A stretch of DNA of 64,000 nucleotides. It comes from Taeniopygia guttata. Its lineage: Eukaryota; Chordata; Aves; Passeriformes; Estrildidae. Position 1 is the first letter of the stretch; each line of letters starts with the position of its first letter. The DNA lies in the NCBI RefSeq assembly GCF_048771995.1, contig NC_133026.1, forward strand, positions 92,088,501 to 92,152,500, given 5' to 3'. The notes under the pieces are model-generated. The model searched no databases. It saw only the letters and a program-made list of their open reading frames with translations, and had not been told where the DNA came from. This document shows positions 1-13,000 of this stretch, in pieces. A program made the position numbers and the translations under genes.

Positions 1-985
1 CAATTTGTGGTCAGTCCCAAGGGGTGTCCCCTAGGGCTCTGCATTGGGGCCAATCCTGTATAATATCTTTTTTGATGACCTGACAAGGAGATCAAGCACG
101 CCCTCAGTCATTTTGCAGATGACACAAAGCTGTGTGGGAGCGTTGATCTGCTGCAGGGCAGGAAGGCTCTGCAGAGGGATCTGGACAGGCTGGATAAATT
201 GGCTGAGGCCAAATGTATGGCATTGTGTGCCAGGTCCTGCTCTTGGGTCACAGAAACTCTGCAGCACTACAGGCTGGGGGCACAGTAGCTGGAAAGCTGC
301 TGGTAGAAAAGGATCTGGGGATGCTGGTCCACAGCAGCTGAACATGAGCCAGCATGTGCCCAGGTGGCCAAGAAGGCAAATGTCATCCTGGCCTGTATCA
401 GCGAGAGTGAGGCCAGCAGGACCAGAGGAGGGATCACCCCTCTGTACTCAGCACTGGTGTGGCCTCACCTCAAATCTGGTGTTCAGGTTTTGGCCCCTAA
501 GAACAAAAATGACATTGAGGTGCTGGAGTGTGTCCAGAGAATTGCAAGAGGGCTGCTGAAGGGTCTGGATCACAAGTCTTCTGAAGAACAGCTAAGGGAG
601 CTGGGGTGTTTATCCTGGAGAAAAGGAGGCTCAGGAATAGTCCTTTTTTGCTTTCTGCAACTACCTGAAGGGAGGTTGCAGAAGGTGGGGGTTGTTCTTT
701 TATTCCAGGTAACAAGTGCTAGGATGAGAGGAAATGGCCTCAAGTTGAATCAGGGGAACTTTAGATTAGATATCAGGGGAAAATTCTTCAGTGGAAGGAT
801 GGTCAACCATTTGAACAGGCTGTCCAGTGAAGTGGTGGAGTTACCATCCCTCGAGGTATTTAAAAAATGTGTAGGTGTGGTACTCGAGGACATGATTTAG
901 TGGTGGATTTGGCAGTGCTGGGTTAATGGTTGAACTCAACGATCTTAAAGGTCTTTTCAAACCTAAAAGGTTCTATGACTCTATG
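1..985 (+). mobile_element. CR1 LINE, 3' portion (5' end outside window)
   Basis: This is the 3' part of a chicken-repeat-1 non-LTR retrotransposon in sense orientation. A degraded reverse-transcriptase C-terminus is recognisable near the left edge (a GPILYNIF-like stretch at about 47-70, then a degraded RT region around the ADDTKLCG position at about 110-140). It is followed by the usual CR1 landmarks: a phrase meaning 'aacatgagccagca' near 341, a 'ctgaggtgctggagtgtgtccagag'-like block near 516-540, and the 3' end with 'gttgaactcaacgatcttaaaggtc' near 930-955. It finishes in the bird CR1 tail 'ttctatgactctatg' at about 971-985. No frame stays open through it, so it is a dead copy. The left end is cut by the window edge, so total length is unknown. 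The subfamily was not assigned. Confidence 0.88.
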
Positions 986-3900
986 TCATAATGGGGGATG
1001 CTGTCTCGAAAATTTTTTGCAAGGCTTTTTTGCAAATTTCTCCTCTACCAGCTCACCTTTATGAGTCACGATACCCAGTGCCTGAGTGGCACACAGTATT
1101 TGCAAGTGCTTAGTACAGAACTTCCCCATAACCATAAAGCTCAAAACATATTTTGTGGTTTGTTTTTTTCTTCTGGCCACACCCTGGGAGCAGTCACCAA
1201 ACAAGGCTTTAAGAACTCAGGGCAGGGACATTTTTCCTCAGATGCATTTATTCAGAAGCTGGCACGACAAGGTTTTCAAGTGTCATTTAATAATTGCTTG
1301 TTACTAACAATTACCACCTGTGCACTAGTTATTATGTAGGATAACTTTAACAATTGGTTAGTCCAAAAGGGTGCTGTTAATGCCAGGCACTCTGTTTACT
1401 CAGGGACTCTACCTAGCAGCCCTGTGGAGCTCCCTGGCCACGTGGCTGGCAGATGCATGCTGGCTAGTCCTGCAGCTGGGGAGCAGCTATGTCAAAGTCT
1501 TCTTTCCCTGCCAACAGAAGAAATTGGCTGCTGGAGCAGGCTGGACCAGACTCAGTGGCAGCCAGCTATTCCCAGCTTTGCAGTGGCTCTACAGTTCCAA
1601 ACCATTGAAATTAAATGTCAGTCTGACTGAGTTGCTTACACCAGAAATGTTAAATTACAGTGTAAAGCAAACCTCCAGAAGACTTGAATTGCTTAGAGGG
1701 TAATTTTACTGTCTCTGGCATCCCATGCATGCTTCCATCATGGTTTTCCTAATAAGACATCCTTGTTGTTTTTTGTTTGATTGAAAAGTACATGCAGCTC
1801 CAAATAAAATAAATATGCACATGCTTAGTTCCTATACAGGAATTCTGGCATTTAATCTGTCCACATTTCTTAATACGTTTGCATATACATGGCCACTATG
1901 TGTAGCTATGTGTGGCTGATACATGTTGCCCTCTGAAATTTGGAATTGTCTAGTTCAAGTTACAACTGCATTTTGGATTTCTGTCTGTGAAGCCCTGTTG
2001 CACACCAGAGCTGTTACCAGCATTAATGTCTTCTTGGTACACAGAGCTTCAAGTCAGAGGCAATTGTGCTCTCAGCCCAAACTGTACCTGCTGGAAAGCC
2101 TTCCTGAGGCAAGGCTGGCAAACCTCCAGGTTGTGGCTCTGTCCTCATACGAATGTGAGCAGAAATATTAATTTGTTTAAGCAAAACAGGATGAATAAGA
2201 GAGATGAGAAACCATGAAAAATTCTGGAGTGCATTATTGATTTTAACACCACGGTTGGAGTAAAGCACATTTCAACTTTTCCACATTTGCTCCTAGACTA
2301 CAAATTAGGAGTACATCTACAGTGATGATTGAGTGTCTTCTGTAAAATATTTACTCTGAGTTTGATCAGTTTTGAGTGACTGGAAGGTATTCATTTGGCA
2401 TTTGTAGCATTGAGTGAACATTCCAGTCCCAGTCCAGAAAAGAGCTCAAGGCTTGTGCCACTGAGCTGTGATCTCTGGCCAGCCTGATAAAAGATTTTTA
2501 ACTTGGGTTCTGCCAAAAAGTTGCTGAGCAGCCTCTGAGCTGAGGATGCAGCACTAGGGCTGCTGCTGTGCTCCCCATCACTCACAACCCCTTTGAGTAC
2601 TCATGCTACTCCCTTCCCTGTCAGGCAAGTGGTGTTTGGGAGCACTCTGGGCAAGAGCTTGTTTGTGGGGAACAGGATAAGCAGGTTAAAACAGTAAGCC
2701 TTGATAATTCTTCTTAAGCTCTCTGTTGGTTTAACACTGGCTCCCAGTGTTCATGCAAGGTGGGACAGGAGCAATGAAAGCCTCCTGATCAAGACCCAGT
2801 TCTTTGCCTGCTGTAATTAGCTAAACTAGTTTCCTGGCTTTCACTGCTCCTTTTTCTCTGGTCATGAATAAAACAGACCCTTGTTATGGCTGCTAAGAAA
2901 AACTGCCATCAACACAGTTTTGTTATTCTTCAGCATCATTTAAAATAAGAAACAAGGTTCCTATTCTTAAAGGGGAGAAGTACACAAAAAAAAAGGAGGG
3001 CATGAGAAGTGACTCCCTGTGTCCTCAGAAATTAGGCTGAGGTTGGAATACAGAGATTCCCTCCCTGGTGGGAGACTGGCATATTAGACTGACATGAGGG
3101 AAGAGGCTGACTGGGCCCTGTGAGATTCCAGCTTTGTGCTAACTCTGGGTCTGGCTGGGAGCTATTCAGCCAAGTGCCACGGGCTGGAGGTACAAGTGTC
3201 AACTGATACTGTAGTCAAAGTCATACAAACATCACCCCTGGACAGAAACCTTCCTAGGCTGGTATTAGCAAAAAAGTGCACAGTGCCTGTGAAATAAAGG
3301 TTAAGAGAAGCTTAAGCTGATACTTAGAAAATGTTATGGGCCATACCCTTCTTGGAAAGAGCTGCACTCTGATTGATACCTCAAAAATTCTGCTTTTCTT
3401 TATTCAAAGAAACACCCAGAAAAAAAATCCTTGGAAAGTTATGGAAAGCTCCATGAGCCCCACAGGCTGGAAGCCTCACTGCAGTTAAATATACTGCATT
3501 TAACCCTAACTGGATATCATAAAGGGATACCTGTGCAGCCCACTGCAGATACAGCAGCAAATAAATGTCCAAGAGTTTGTACAAGCCAGCCTGGGTGCTG
3601 TGTGCATGGGTTCTGCAAGTGGCATTTTCAGCCCATCCTCCTCCGCGTTGGTCTCTGTGTTCATTTTGGCAAAACCTCTAATTTGTGCATGAAATGGCCA
3701 TTTCCTTGAATGCCATGAGGCAATTGAATCTAATGTTCTAATTTGTAGTTTCAAATGCTTGTTTGCATGAGGAGTCATGTCTGTGGGCAAGGGGGCTCAA
3801 CCATGCAAGCACAGGCTGCTGCACATCTGGACTGTGGGATTTGAGAACACCAGCAAAACAACAAACCTCATGAAAAGGCCTCAGAAAATAGCACAACCTT

Positions 3901-4500
3901 TAAATGGAAATATTAGCAATAGAAAAAATAAAGAGAAGGAAAGATGAGTAATTTAATTCAAGTGGATTTTCAAATATAATGCAGTTCATTTAATTTCATT
4001 TAATGTTATTTTAAGTAGCTCACATCCGCTGCAGATATCCACAGGACTGATTTAACCTGTGAACTGAGACTACTTTTCCTTGCAGTGCTTTACTTAAATT
4101 ACAAAATCCTACCACACTGTAATGCTACAAACATATTTACTTCCTTTGGAAAGGAGCAGGGAGAGGATGACTGTGCAAAATGGACACCGGTCATGTTGCT
4201 TAATGTACAGCAAAAAATACCTATAGATTCTTTGCTGAAAAGAAAACAGCTCTGACATTAAAGAAAAAAAAAAAAAGCCTACCCAAATCTGTAATTTGTC
4301 TTAATATTAGCCCATGCAAAACTTTCTGCAGAGATGTGAAACCCAGAAGTACTTGCTGAATGATCATGAACCACTGATCTCTGTTCTTTCCTTCTTTGTA
4401 TGCTTGAGACTAACTGAAGTCTGCTTTTCATGTTGGTTTGTGCTAAGTGAATGTTAAGATTGTGAAATAGTCCTAACTGGAAAATGACACGGAGAACAAA

Positions 4501-4531
<31 letters not shown>

Positions 4532-6143
4532 CAAAAACGAAAACAAAAACCAAAACAAAACAAAAAAAACCAAAACAAAAAAAACCAACAACAACAACAA
4601 AAAAAAACCACACAACCCAAAAACAAAAAAAAAGGAGAAAAGGAGACTAAGATGATTTTTTGAAACCAGTTAGATTTTTCAAAGCTGTTGTTCTGCATTG
4701 TGATGAGTTTATATGGATGTAGTATTGCAATTTACAGGAATGTTAGAAGAACTGAGACCTAGATGCACTGAGTACCATTAACAAAACTCTCAAGTGGAAT
4801 GTGCAGCAATTTAAACTAATGAAACACTAATTTCCTGCTCTTTCAAAGAGCTCCCTTTACTGCCATAAGACTCACAGAAACAAGTGGACACATGCCTGCT
4901 TATATAGTGGTGAGGCCTAAAAATCTCTAATAGGCCTGTTAAATAAACAAGAACAAATATCTGATGCATTTGTCCCGGTGGCTTTGTTATCTCTGCACCC
5001 AAGTGCTGCATTTTGTATGCACTCAGTTTTCAAAGCAGAGCACCTACGGCAGACTTACATGGCCGCTAAAGGGAAAGCTTTGACATTTAAGAGATTTCCA
5101 ATTCTTCCTACATTGAAATCTAAGCCTGACAGACTCATGGGCAAAATTAATTCCTTAAGCCCTTGGCACAGTGATAAAACTTATCTGAAGCAGAAAATGG
5201 AAATGTACAGTGTGCTTTATAGAGCTGATCAAAGATCCCCTGGAAAGTGCTGAAGCAATCAGAAATGAACGATCTGCTCACATGGATAGGAAAAGTGGAT
5301 GTTTTAATTGCATCAATTATTCACTACCAATTATTTGTGAGGTCTTTTATGTCTGGGTGATTCAGGAGCCTATCTATGTATGTTAAAATCAGCTGAGTTT
5401 CCTACTATTTTTCTGTGAAAACCAAGTTAGCTGTGCTGATGTTTCAAATCAGAGATGGAGGAGTCTGCCGAAATTTGAAGCTACTGTGTAACTCCTTCCC
5501 TATTGAAACACAAAAGAAACTAACATTGTGGTAGGAAATTGATCCTTACTGAAATAGTCTTTATAACAAGGAAAACCAGATAATCTCCTGAAGGAGATGA
5601 TATACAGATAGCTTACTAATACATTATTATGCAGCAGAAAATAACACACAGAAGATGCTAACACAAGCCACTTGTTTTTATTATTCTTCCACTAAGGTAA
5701 GAAACATCTTGGTCACTGACTAATCCCTCAGCCTTTTGAGATCCATTTCCACCCACACACGACATGGTTTTGGGGACCTGTGTTTTTGTTTAACTATTCT
5801 TTACTGCTGAGGAAAAGCAGTGCCTACCAAGTTAACAGGGAGGGAGCTTATCTCTCCTCAGTGCTTCTCAACACTGTGGTGATCCCTGTGTCCCTGTGTA
5901 ACTCCCATGCTGCTGTGTGGCTTTAAATGGCTCAGGAGGGGAGTTCATAGTCCAGGCTGTAACATATGTGGTGTCCCTTACTGACTTGAGGCTGAATTTT
6001 TTCTTAGTTAACATTGATGGGCTTGGATGCGTGGACATCAGGACAGGATTTGACCTGGGAAATGTCCAAGTATGCTACTTAAAAGGTGAATGTTGGTGTT
6101 GATCAATCAGCCAGCTTGATGACAATGTTGGCCATTAGTGAAT
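986..6143. other. Intergenic, no gene recognised
   Basis: AT-rich single-copy-looking sequence. Short open frames on both strands have no recognisable domain, no splice-site partners and no family resemblance. The only structured item is the A-rich simple repeat at 4498-4632. Nothing else could be supported. Confidence 0.6.
4498..4632. repeat. (AAAAC)n-type A-rich simple repeat
   Basis: About 135 bases made only of A and C apart from a single G. It starts as regular AAAAC units, then drifts to AAAAAC, CAA and AACC variants. It gives a long low-complexity frame (F, L, C and W rich) on the minus strand, which is not a gene. No recognisable transposon body adjoins it, so a retroposon tail origin is possible but unproven. 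Confidence 0.9.
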
Positions 6144-6191
6144 CTGAGATATTTATGTGACATCTAGGAAGATGTCACATAAATATCTCAG
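6144..6191. repeat. Perfect 22-bp inverted repeat with 4-base loop
   Basis: The arms 6144-6165 and 6170-6191 are exact reverse complements (left arm begins CTGAGATATTTATGTGACAT). They are separated only by AGGA. Arms this long and perfect are not expected by chance in 64 kb. No open frame, terminal repeat of a known element or target-site duplication accompanies it. It may be a recent template-switch inversion, a remnant of a tiny hairpin element, or a transcribed hairpin. Confidence 0.9.
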
Positions 6192-6336
6192 CCACCCTGC
6201 TTGGTGCCTGCTTGCCTGGCATAATTTCATATGGAGCTGATTCCTACAGCAAATTCTACCTTGAGAAGCAGTCTGGACAGACCCAGTATCTCCAGAAAAA
6301 GCAAGATGTCCTTTTCCCAATCTGTTTCCACTGTTT

Positions 6337-6369
6337 CATTGCAGGAAATAACCTGTATTTCCTGCAATG
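6337..6369. repeat. Perfect 14-bp inverted repeat, 5-base loop
   Basis: The arm CATTGCAGGAAATA at 6337-6350 is exactly complementary to TATTTCCTGCAATG at 6356-6369, with loop ACCTG. It lies about 150 bases from the 22-bp hairpin but shares no sequence with it. Confidence 0.88.
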
Positions 6370-6954
6370 CTGCTGTCAGCCTGCTGTGGCTGGCATGAAG
6401 AGCTGTTATCACACATAACCCATGTCTGAACCCCAAATCCCCAAATCGAGATGCAGCTGCCACGCAGTGATTTAAGACTCCTTAAGCAGAGCAGGAAGAG
6501 ATCAGAAAAACAAGGAAAGCTTATTTGCAAAGCTAAAGAAAGACATCGTGTAGCTGGGGCAGGAAAAGCAACAGCTGAGCAGCACCTGGAGGCACTGCCA
6601 GGCACAGGTACAGGACAAGTAAAGTGATAAAAAGTTCCAAGGGCAGAGGAGCTCTAAACCTCTGCAAATGCTTTAAGGCTTGTCAGCCCTGCCAGGTGCT
6701 CCTGGCCAAGGGATGTCCTTCCAACACAGTAAGATCCAAGGAGAGGGGCTACATACAACAGCATTGCCTCCGTGCTGCCTATCGTCACTAAAACTTCTCC
6801 ACAAAGTTACGAGATTTTGTCTCAGTTTTTGCTTCCTTCCTGAATTTATCACTTTGGGAAAATTACTGATATTGTCCTATGCCAAAGTGATACATGTTTC
6901 TGTGTGTTTGCTATGGCATTAGAACTGAATTGTAATGGGGTTTTTTTGATTAAA

Positions 6955-7015
6955 AGCTGCAGTTGGACTTGATGATCTGAAAGGTCTTTTCCAACCTAGA
7001 TTATACTGTGATGAA
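6955..7015 (+). mobile_element. CR1 LINE 3'-end fragment
   Basis: About 60 bases match the extreme 3' end of CR1 in sense orientation: 'gttggacttgatgatctgaaaggtcttttccaacct', followed by a tail-like 'agattatactgtgatga'. The rest of the element is missing, as is typical of the severe 5' truncation of CR1 insertions. The left boundary is approximate. Confidence 0.8.
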
Positions 7016-10000
7016 ATGGCAAAAATTGGCATCAACAAATAGATTTGCTGTGAATGAAATTTTTGCTGCCTTTTTATTGAAAAAAAAAAATAATTGCAGG
7101 GAAAAGCTTGAAGTTTAAGAAAGGACAAATATCCCACTGATGTCTCCTCCCTTTGAAGGGTTTTGGTGTTGGGCCATCAGTTGTGTACTACTGGTGCTCC
7201 TCTGTAAGGTACTGGATGTAAGGAAATGTGTTAGGGAAAAGCTGTGTGACAGATGCCAGGGACTTTTGCCTCCTCAGCTACCTGCTCCAGGTGGGGCCAC
7301 AGCATCTTTCCAGGCAGCCCTTGGGGACTCTGTATTTTGGGATGAGGCATATTGCATCTTCCTTTCCAAATACCCTCCAGCTGAGAGGCAATGCCCTCCC
7401 CACTCTTGGAGCATTTTTCCTGGATTGCTTTGAAATGCTAGAGGTGCACAGAATTTCCTCATCTTGTATACTGCAGCTCCTCACACAGAGCTTTTGGTGA
7501 TCTCATGTGATCAGGAGCAGCCTCAGCAATATGGTTCCCCATGACTGAGTCTAAGCAACATCCACTCCTGCTTCCAAAGGCCCAGCAGGATCAGGAAGAA
7601 AAACTGGGAATGTGGCCAACAAAATACTCTTTTTCACCTAAGGTTGCAAAAGAGAACACCCCCAGCACCAGCAAGCTCAAAGGCAGTAGAAAGAACCTGA
7701 GGGGAAAGTCTCAGGCATCTGTCAGGACTGTGCTTGATGCCATCCCTCATGTCCTTCTCTGTTGGACTGAAAATCCGTACAGCTCCCTGCTTTGTTGAGC
7801 TTGAGCTCTGATGGCAGCCTGGCAAGATTTTAACCAACACCCCAGCAGCTCTGAGACATCTCCTCAGTACAGGGGAAGAACTGCACTTCTTGACAGAGGT
7901 GCCTAAAGGTGTGAATTCAGGTAAGGATGCATGTTTGGTGATGGCATAGCATATCCCTCTGTCCCAGAAGAGTGAATCAAGGAAGAGCAAAGTTTAAGAA
8001 TGTGGCAGCCATGAGATTTCAGAAACAGAAGACAGGATAGAAATAGTCCCACAGGTTCCTTTAAGAAGAAAAAACAAGGCAAAGATGCAGGGGTGCAATG
8101 AGGGAAGGAAAGAAATAGAGATGATACTGTTAAAGCCAGCTGCTCAGTCTGGTGTGGCCTGATTCATAAGCACTGTATACTCTGTGTTGGTTGGGATCCT
8201 GTCAACCAGAGAGTGGAAGTAGTGGCCAGGGCAAACATATGCTAAATGTCATAGTCAGAAAGTCAGAAGGCAGAACATGATAATTTATTGGAACCTAAAA
8301 ATAACACCAACAGCACCCTTTTAACATCAGGCAATTTCTAGTTCTTTAAAACTACAACACAGCTTTCTGAACACCAGTAATGGCAAACCCATAGAGTGTC
8401 TATTCTTTAGACATGAAAAGAAATCCTTACTGTAACGACAGAGATGTATTAGACAGAGGTGTTTAAGGAAATTCTAGAATGAGTCTCTAAATGCCATCTT
8501 GTCATTGTATCAATCATTTAAGGTCCTTGTAATATGCCACATATATTAGCATTTCATGCCTTATGATATACGTATTGATAGAAAGTATATATTGTTTGTT
8601 TAGAATCTCCTCCACAGCCTAAATGCAAGAAGATCACTCTCAGTTTAGTGACCAGAAAGTGTCCCAGACTCATGTCCATGCTCCTATGCACATTTTCTTA
8701 TCAGGAAGACAAAACTAGTTGCCATCAATGATCTCATTAATTAGGTCTTGGGCAACAAATCAAGTAACTGTAGCACCTTGGCAAGCTCTGCATATCATCT
8801 GAGCCATTGTGTGCATTTTCTCTGCTTGCAGGAGGAACTGAAAAAAAAATGGGTTGGCCTGAATTTCATGTGCTTTGTGGGTTTCCTAATGATCTGGTTA
8901 GTGTGTCTGAAAAGGCACTGATCTTCCCCTAATGTGCAGCGACGGGTTGCTCTTGCTCTGTCTCTCAGCTAAATTGAGGCTTATCTGAAAACCAGAGATT
9001 CTTTGTTCCTCCAAGCTCTGCCACCCAGCTGCCACCTGTATCCTCATCTAAAACCAAAATTTTTCCAAGCTTTTCCTTGACCGCTGCACAGAACATCCCT
9101 GCAGTCTCCTGGCTCCTAATTTTAATATGCTGGACAAATGAACCCCTCTCCTAAATATTAACAATAATAAATGAAAACTTCTTGGTCTCACCATCATAGT
9201 AAAGAGACATACTGGCCAAAGTGACAGATGATAGCAATCCATTGAAACAGCCGCCTAAACAAGACTGCTGAGCACATCTCTATCCTCCTTTCCATGAGGC
9301 ATTGGGAATAATATTTTACAGGAGACTTGTCAGGGAATCAAAAACTGAGAATATGTTCTCCTTAGCTCTAACAGCTGCTAGAAGCCCCTTGACAACTCTG
9401 TAACAGCCCTTTATCTGTGTAAAGCAGACAACAGCCTCCCTCAGAGCAAAAGGTGTTTCACTGAGGTGTCAACCTGAGCGAGCCTTCCTGTTGACACTTC
9501 ATACCACTGTCACTATTTAGGTTAGAAGCCTTCATCTTTAAAAGCTTTAGGCTATGTCTGGAAACAGAGCCACAGCCATTTCTCCTGCCATCCTGAGCTG
9601 GTCTTACTCCATTGGAGCTAAGGGAGCTCTACAGGCTGGCAGCAGCTGGGGAGAAGACGGCTCAGCTTTTGGCTGCCCCATGCAGCTTCTGTCATTAAAG
9701 CCCATCTCCCACCTCACAGAGAGATGCAGGAAGGGTGATTTCTTCACACCACATCATCAGCAGTGACCCTTTTCTCTCTCTTTACACTCTAATGTTGATT
9801 TCAAAACAGAACTATGGAAGAATCTGAACAAATATTACTGTGCAGGGATGCAGGCCGCAGCTGGATAGAAAATTAATTAAGAGCTTAAATTCCCTGTATT
9901 TCCTCTGGAGATCCTTCCCTGGGTTTTGAATCCTGGGTCCAGTGCAGGAGGACATTAAAGGGGTGACCAGGTTCAGAGTAAAGCACAGCCCATGCAGTCC

Positions 10001-13000
10001 CTCACACTGCATGTGGGCATTGGAACCTTCAGCTCTCCTTTAGTTGGAACGTGATGGCTGTTATTGTGAATATATTGAAAGTACACTTCCAAACCAAAAT
10101 GACTCCTTTGAAATATGTGGTTATGTGCTCTCATCATCCACAACATAAGCCCTCCCCTGGTAAAACTGAGCAAGTTGAAAACATTTAAGATTCACAGCCA
10201 CGAAGCTGGGGAGAGCAGCAACCCCAAACCAGGTCTCTCTGACCCTGGAGCAGACACCCATTCTCCAAACATGTTGTCTAATGATATTATTTCTCATGGG
10301 CTGTGGTGTTTCCCTAAAATCCACTCAAATTAATTTTCTCCTGAAACAGCTCATCTAAAGAGACGCCACATGATGTCAGAGATGCAGCCTGAATGTTTGT
10401 CCAGATTGTGTGTGCTATGGTGTTGAACATTTTTCTGGCCATAGATATCTGCTCTGGTTCTGTTATCATCTATGCAAGGTGTCCAGCACACCTGCAGGGT
10501 GTATTTTTATGGACTAGAACAACTTTGAAGGAATAAATTGAAGCCAGCGTAAAGGCTAAGCCTACGGCAGGCAGCAAGCAGGATGCTTTACCATGGAACA
10601 AATTTGTGAAAATCAGTATTTTCAAGCTATGAAAGAAAGCGTAGGGAAATGTTTTTACCTCTGGGATCCAGTTGGAGCTCCCTGTAGATATCTCTTGGCA
10701 CTAAAAAATGGTTCCCATATTTTCTCTCATAGTGGTCATAACTACATTCTTTACTTCCCCCTTTCCCACGTGAAAATGTTACTTAAAATGAGACTCAACT
10801 CTCCACAGAAATACTGAAAATACAGGTGCCAGAAAATGAGATCTTTTCATTTGCTGTCAGTGGAGCCTTCATACAAAATCAACTTTCATAGTTACTTTAC
10901 CCCATGTAATTACAAGCAAGCCCTGTTTAACATCTCGCTACATAATGGAAATTTTCTGTTTCAAATCAGATTAATGTTAAGAGTTACTCAGACATTTCAA
11001 GAGATAATAGCTGTAATTAAGGTGTTTCTAGTGATGGGCCCCTATTATAACGTGGCAGAAGATTCTCTGATAGTCTTGCTGACTGCATTAGTCACAATTG
11101 TTTTCATTAATATTGACACTATTCTCTTACCAGACAAACAGAAAAGGAGATTAATCAAAATACTGTGCTGGTTTCCTTTGCTCTGAACCCCTCTTTTGGA
11201 CTGATGCTCAATTTTAAGCTCTCGATTGGAATAAAGAGCAGTTTTTGTAAGATGTGCAGGCAGTTTCACACCTGTTATTTAAAGCAAAATTGTGAGAACA
11301 AAGAGAGGAATTTTTTTTTTTTTAATAAAGCACTGATGAAATTTAAATGCTAAAGTTCCTAAACATCTCATTTGTTTCCAATTTGTTTGTCAGTGATGTG
11401 AGATTGCTGGAGTGTGTTCAGACTGGGGAATAAGGTGAGCATTAAATGTGGGTTCATTTTCTTGGGGAAAAATTGCACAGACCAAGGCACAACTGGCACA
11501 TTAATCATTTGGGGTTGTGAGGCTGACTCAGGGGGCCTCCAGTGCCAAGTCCCTGTGATGATGGTTTGGAGCAAGCAAAGAGTGTGTTGAGTTTCAAAAT
11601 GATGGCAGAAAAGAGACCTTCATTTCCAACAGAACCGATGAAGTTAAACAAGAGATGGATTTGACTTTAAAAGCCCTATAAATATTAATTTTTCATGGGT
11701 ATCAGTTCTACACAGTCAATTGAAGCTGTAAGAGCCAGGTTCTCCTGAGCAAAGGTGTCGTATCAAGTCATCCAGATAAAATTTATGTCAAGTACCAAAA
11801 ATGAGAAGGGCCAAGACAAGCAAGAGCATGACAGGAGTGCGGGGCATGATCTCATACAACTCACAGTGAAAAGGGAAGCAAAGGAACAACTTTGTTCTGA
11901 GGAAATTCACACACTGATTTCCAGATCCAGCAGTTTGCCAGTTAAACAAGTAAAGGAAGAAAACCAACCATGAAAAAGCACATTTGGGAGAACTGTACAT
12001 ATTGACCACTACACCTGTGGCTGCTAAAAATGCTTTGGCAATACATCTATGTAATATGATGAGTCAGTTAAAAGTTTATTTTAGTAGATTTATCTACCAT
12101 GAAGAGATAGAAAACTGTGGTTCCCTTTGCCTCACTTTTCTAAAGAAAAACATGAAAATACCAAGGGAAAACTATATTTGCAAATGCACTTCCTGCTTTC
12201 AAATACTGTTACCATGATGTAGCCTCCTAAAAACTGAGTGACAACCACAGAAACTGTGGTTTTCATATTGCTGTTTTCATATATCTAATGCAAAACGAGT
12301 ATTTTTTGTGTAACCCTTTAAATGTGAAATATTATCTTGTGTAATACCCCTCAAATTTGCAAAATGGAAAACGACTATACTCTATCAGATGCATTGCCCA
12401 GCTTTATATCTACAGGAATCTAAAAAGTTGATATTACCAGAGCCTGAGACCAAAGGACCTGGAAGATAATTTATTACTGAAGCGAAAATAATAATTTAAA
12501 AAAGACCCAAAACCAAAAAAAAGCTCTGCAAGGAAGAGGTATTCTCTGCAAGAAGTCTCAAAATGCCTGTTTCCCTTTTTAATGTTGACTTTCAGAAGCT
12601 ACAGGTTTATAAAACGATGTCTCACTAATGATTGCCTTGCTGCCTTTTGTAACAAGGGCTCAAATCCTGTTGCACCTCACACTTTGTTTTGCTTGGAGGG
12701 GATCTGCAGCTCACCGAGGCTGTAGTCCCACTGAGATACGGCGCTCCCTTATGGTCCTTGCCAACAACACAGCACGTGTGTCCGTTTTCCTAGTCTCTGG
12801 TTTCTGGCCAGGACACAATAAAAAAAAAAAAACCCAAAAAAAAACCTCTTGTGGGAATGGAAAACTAACTAACTAAAAAAATTCATAAAACTAATTCTCT
12901 GACTTCTATATATAACCATTTAATCTGTGATTACAAATTACTGCTTGCTAATGTTTTGTAAAATGCTCTTTTAAACTCAATTACTTGGAGCCTATGCACT

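Noticed and set aside
44-900. Two plus-strand open frames of 171 and 178 codons
   Set aside because: They are decayed parts of the CR1 element, not host genes.
4279-4698. 139-codon minus-strand frame rich in F, C and W
   Set aside because: Produced by the (AAAAC)n simple repeat.
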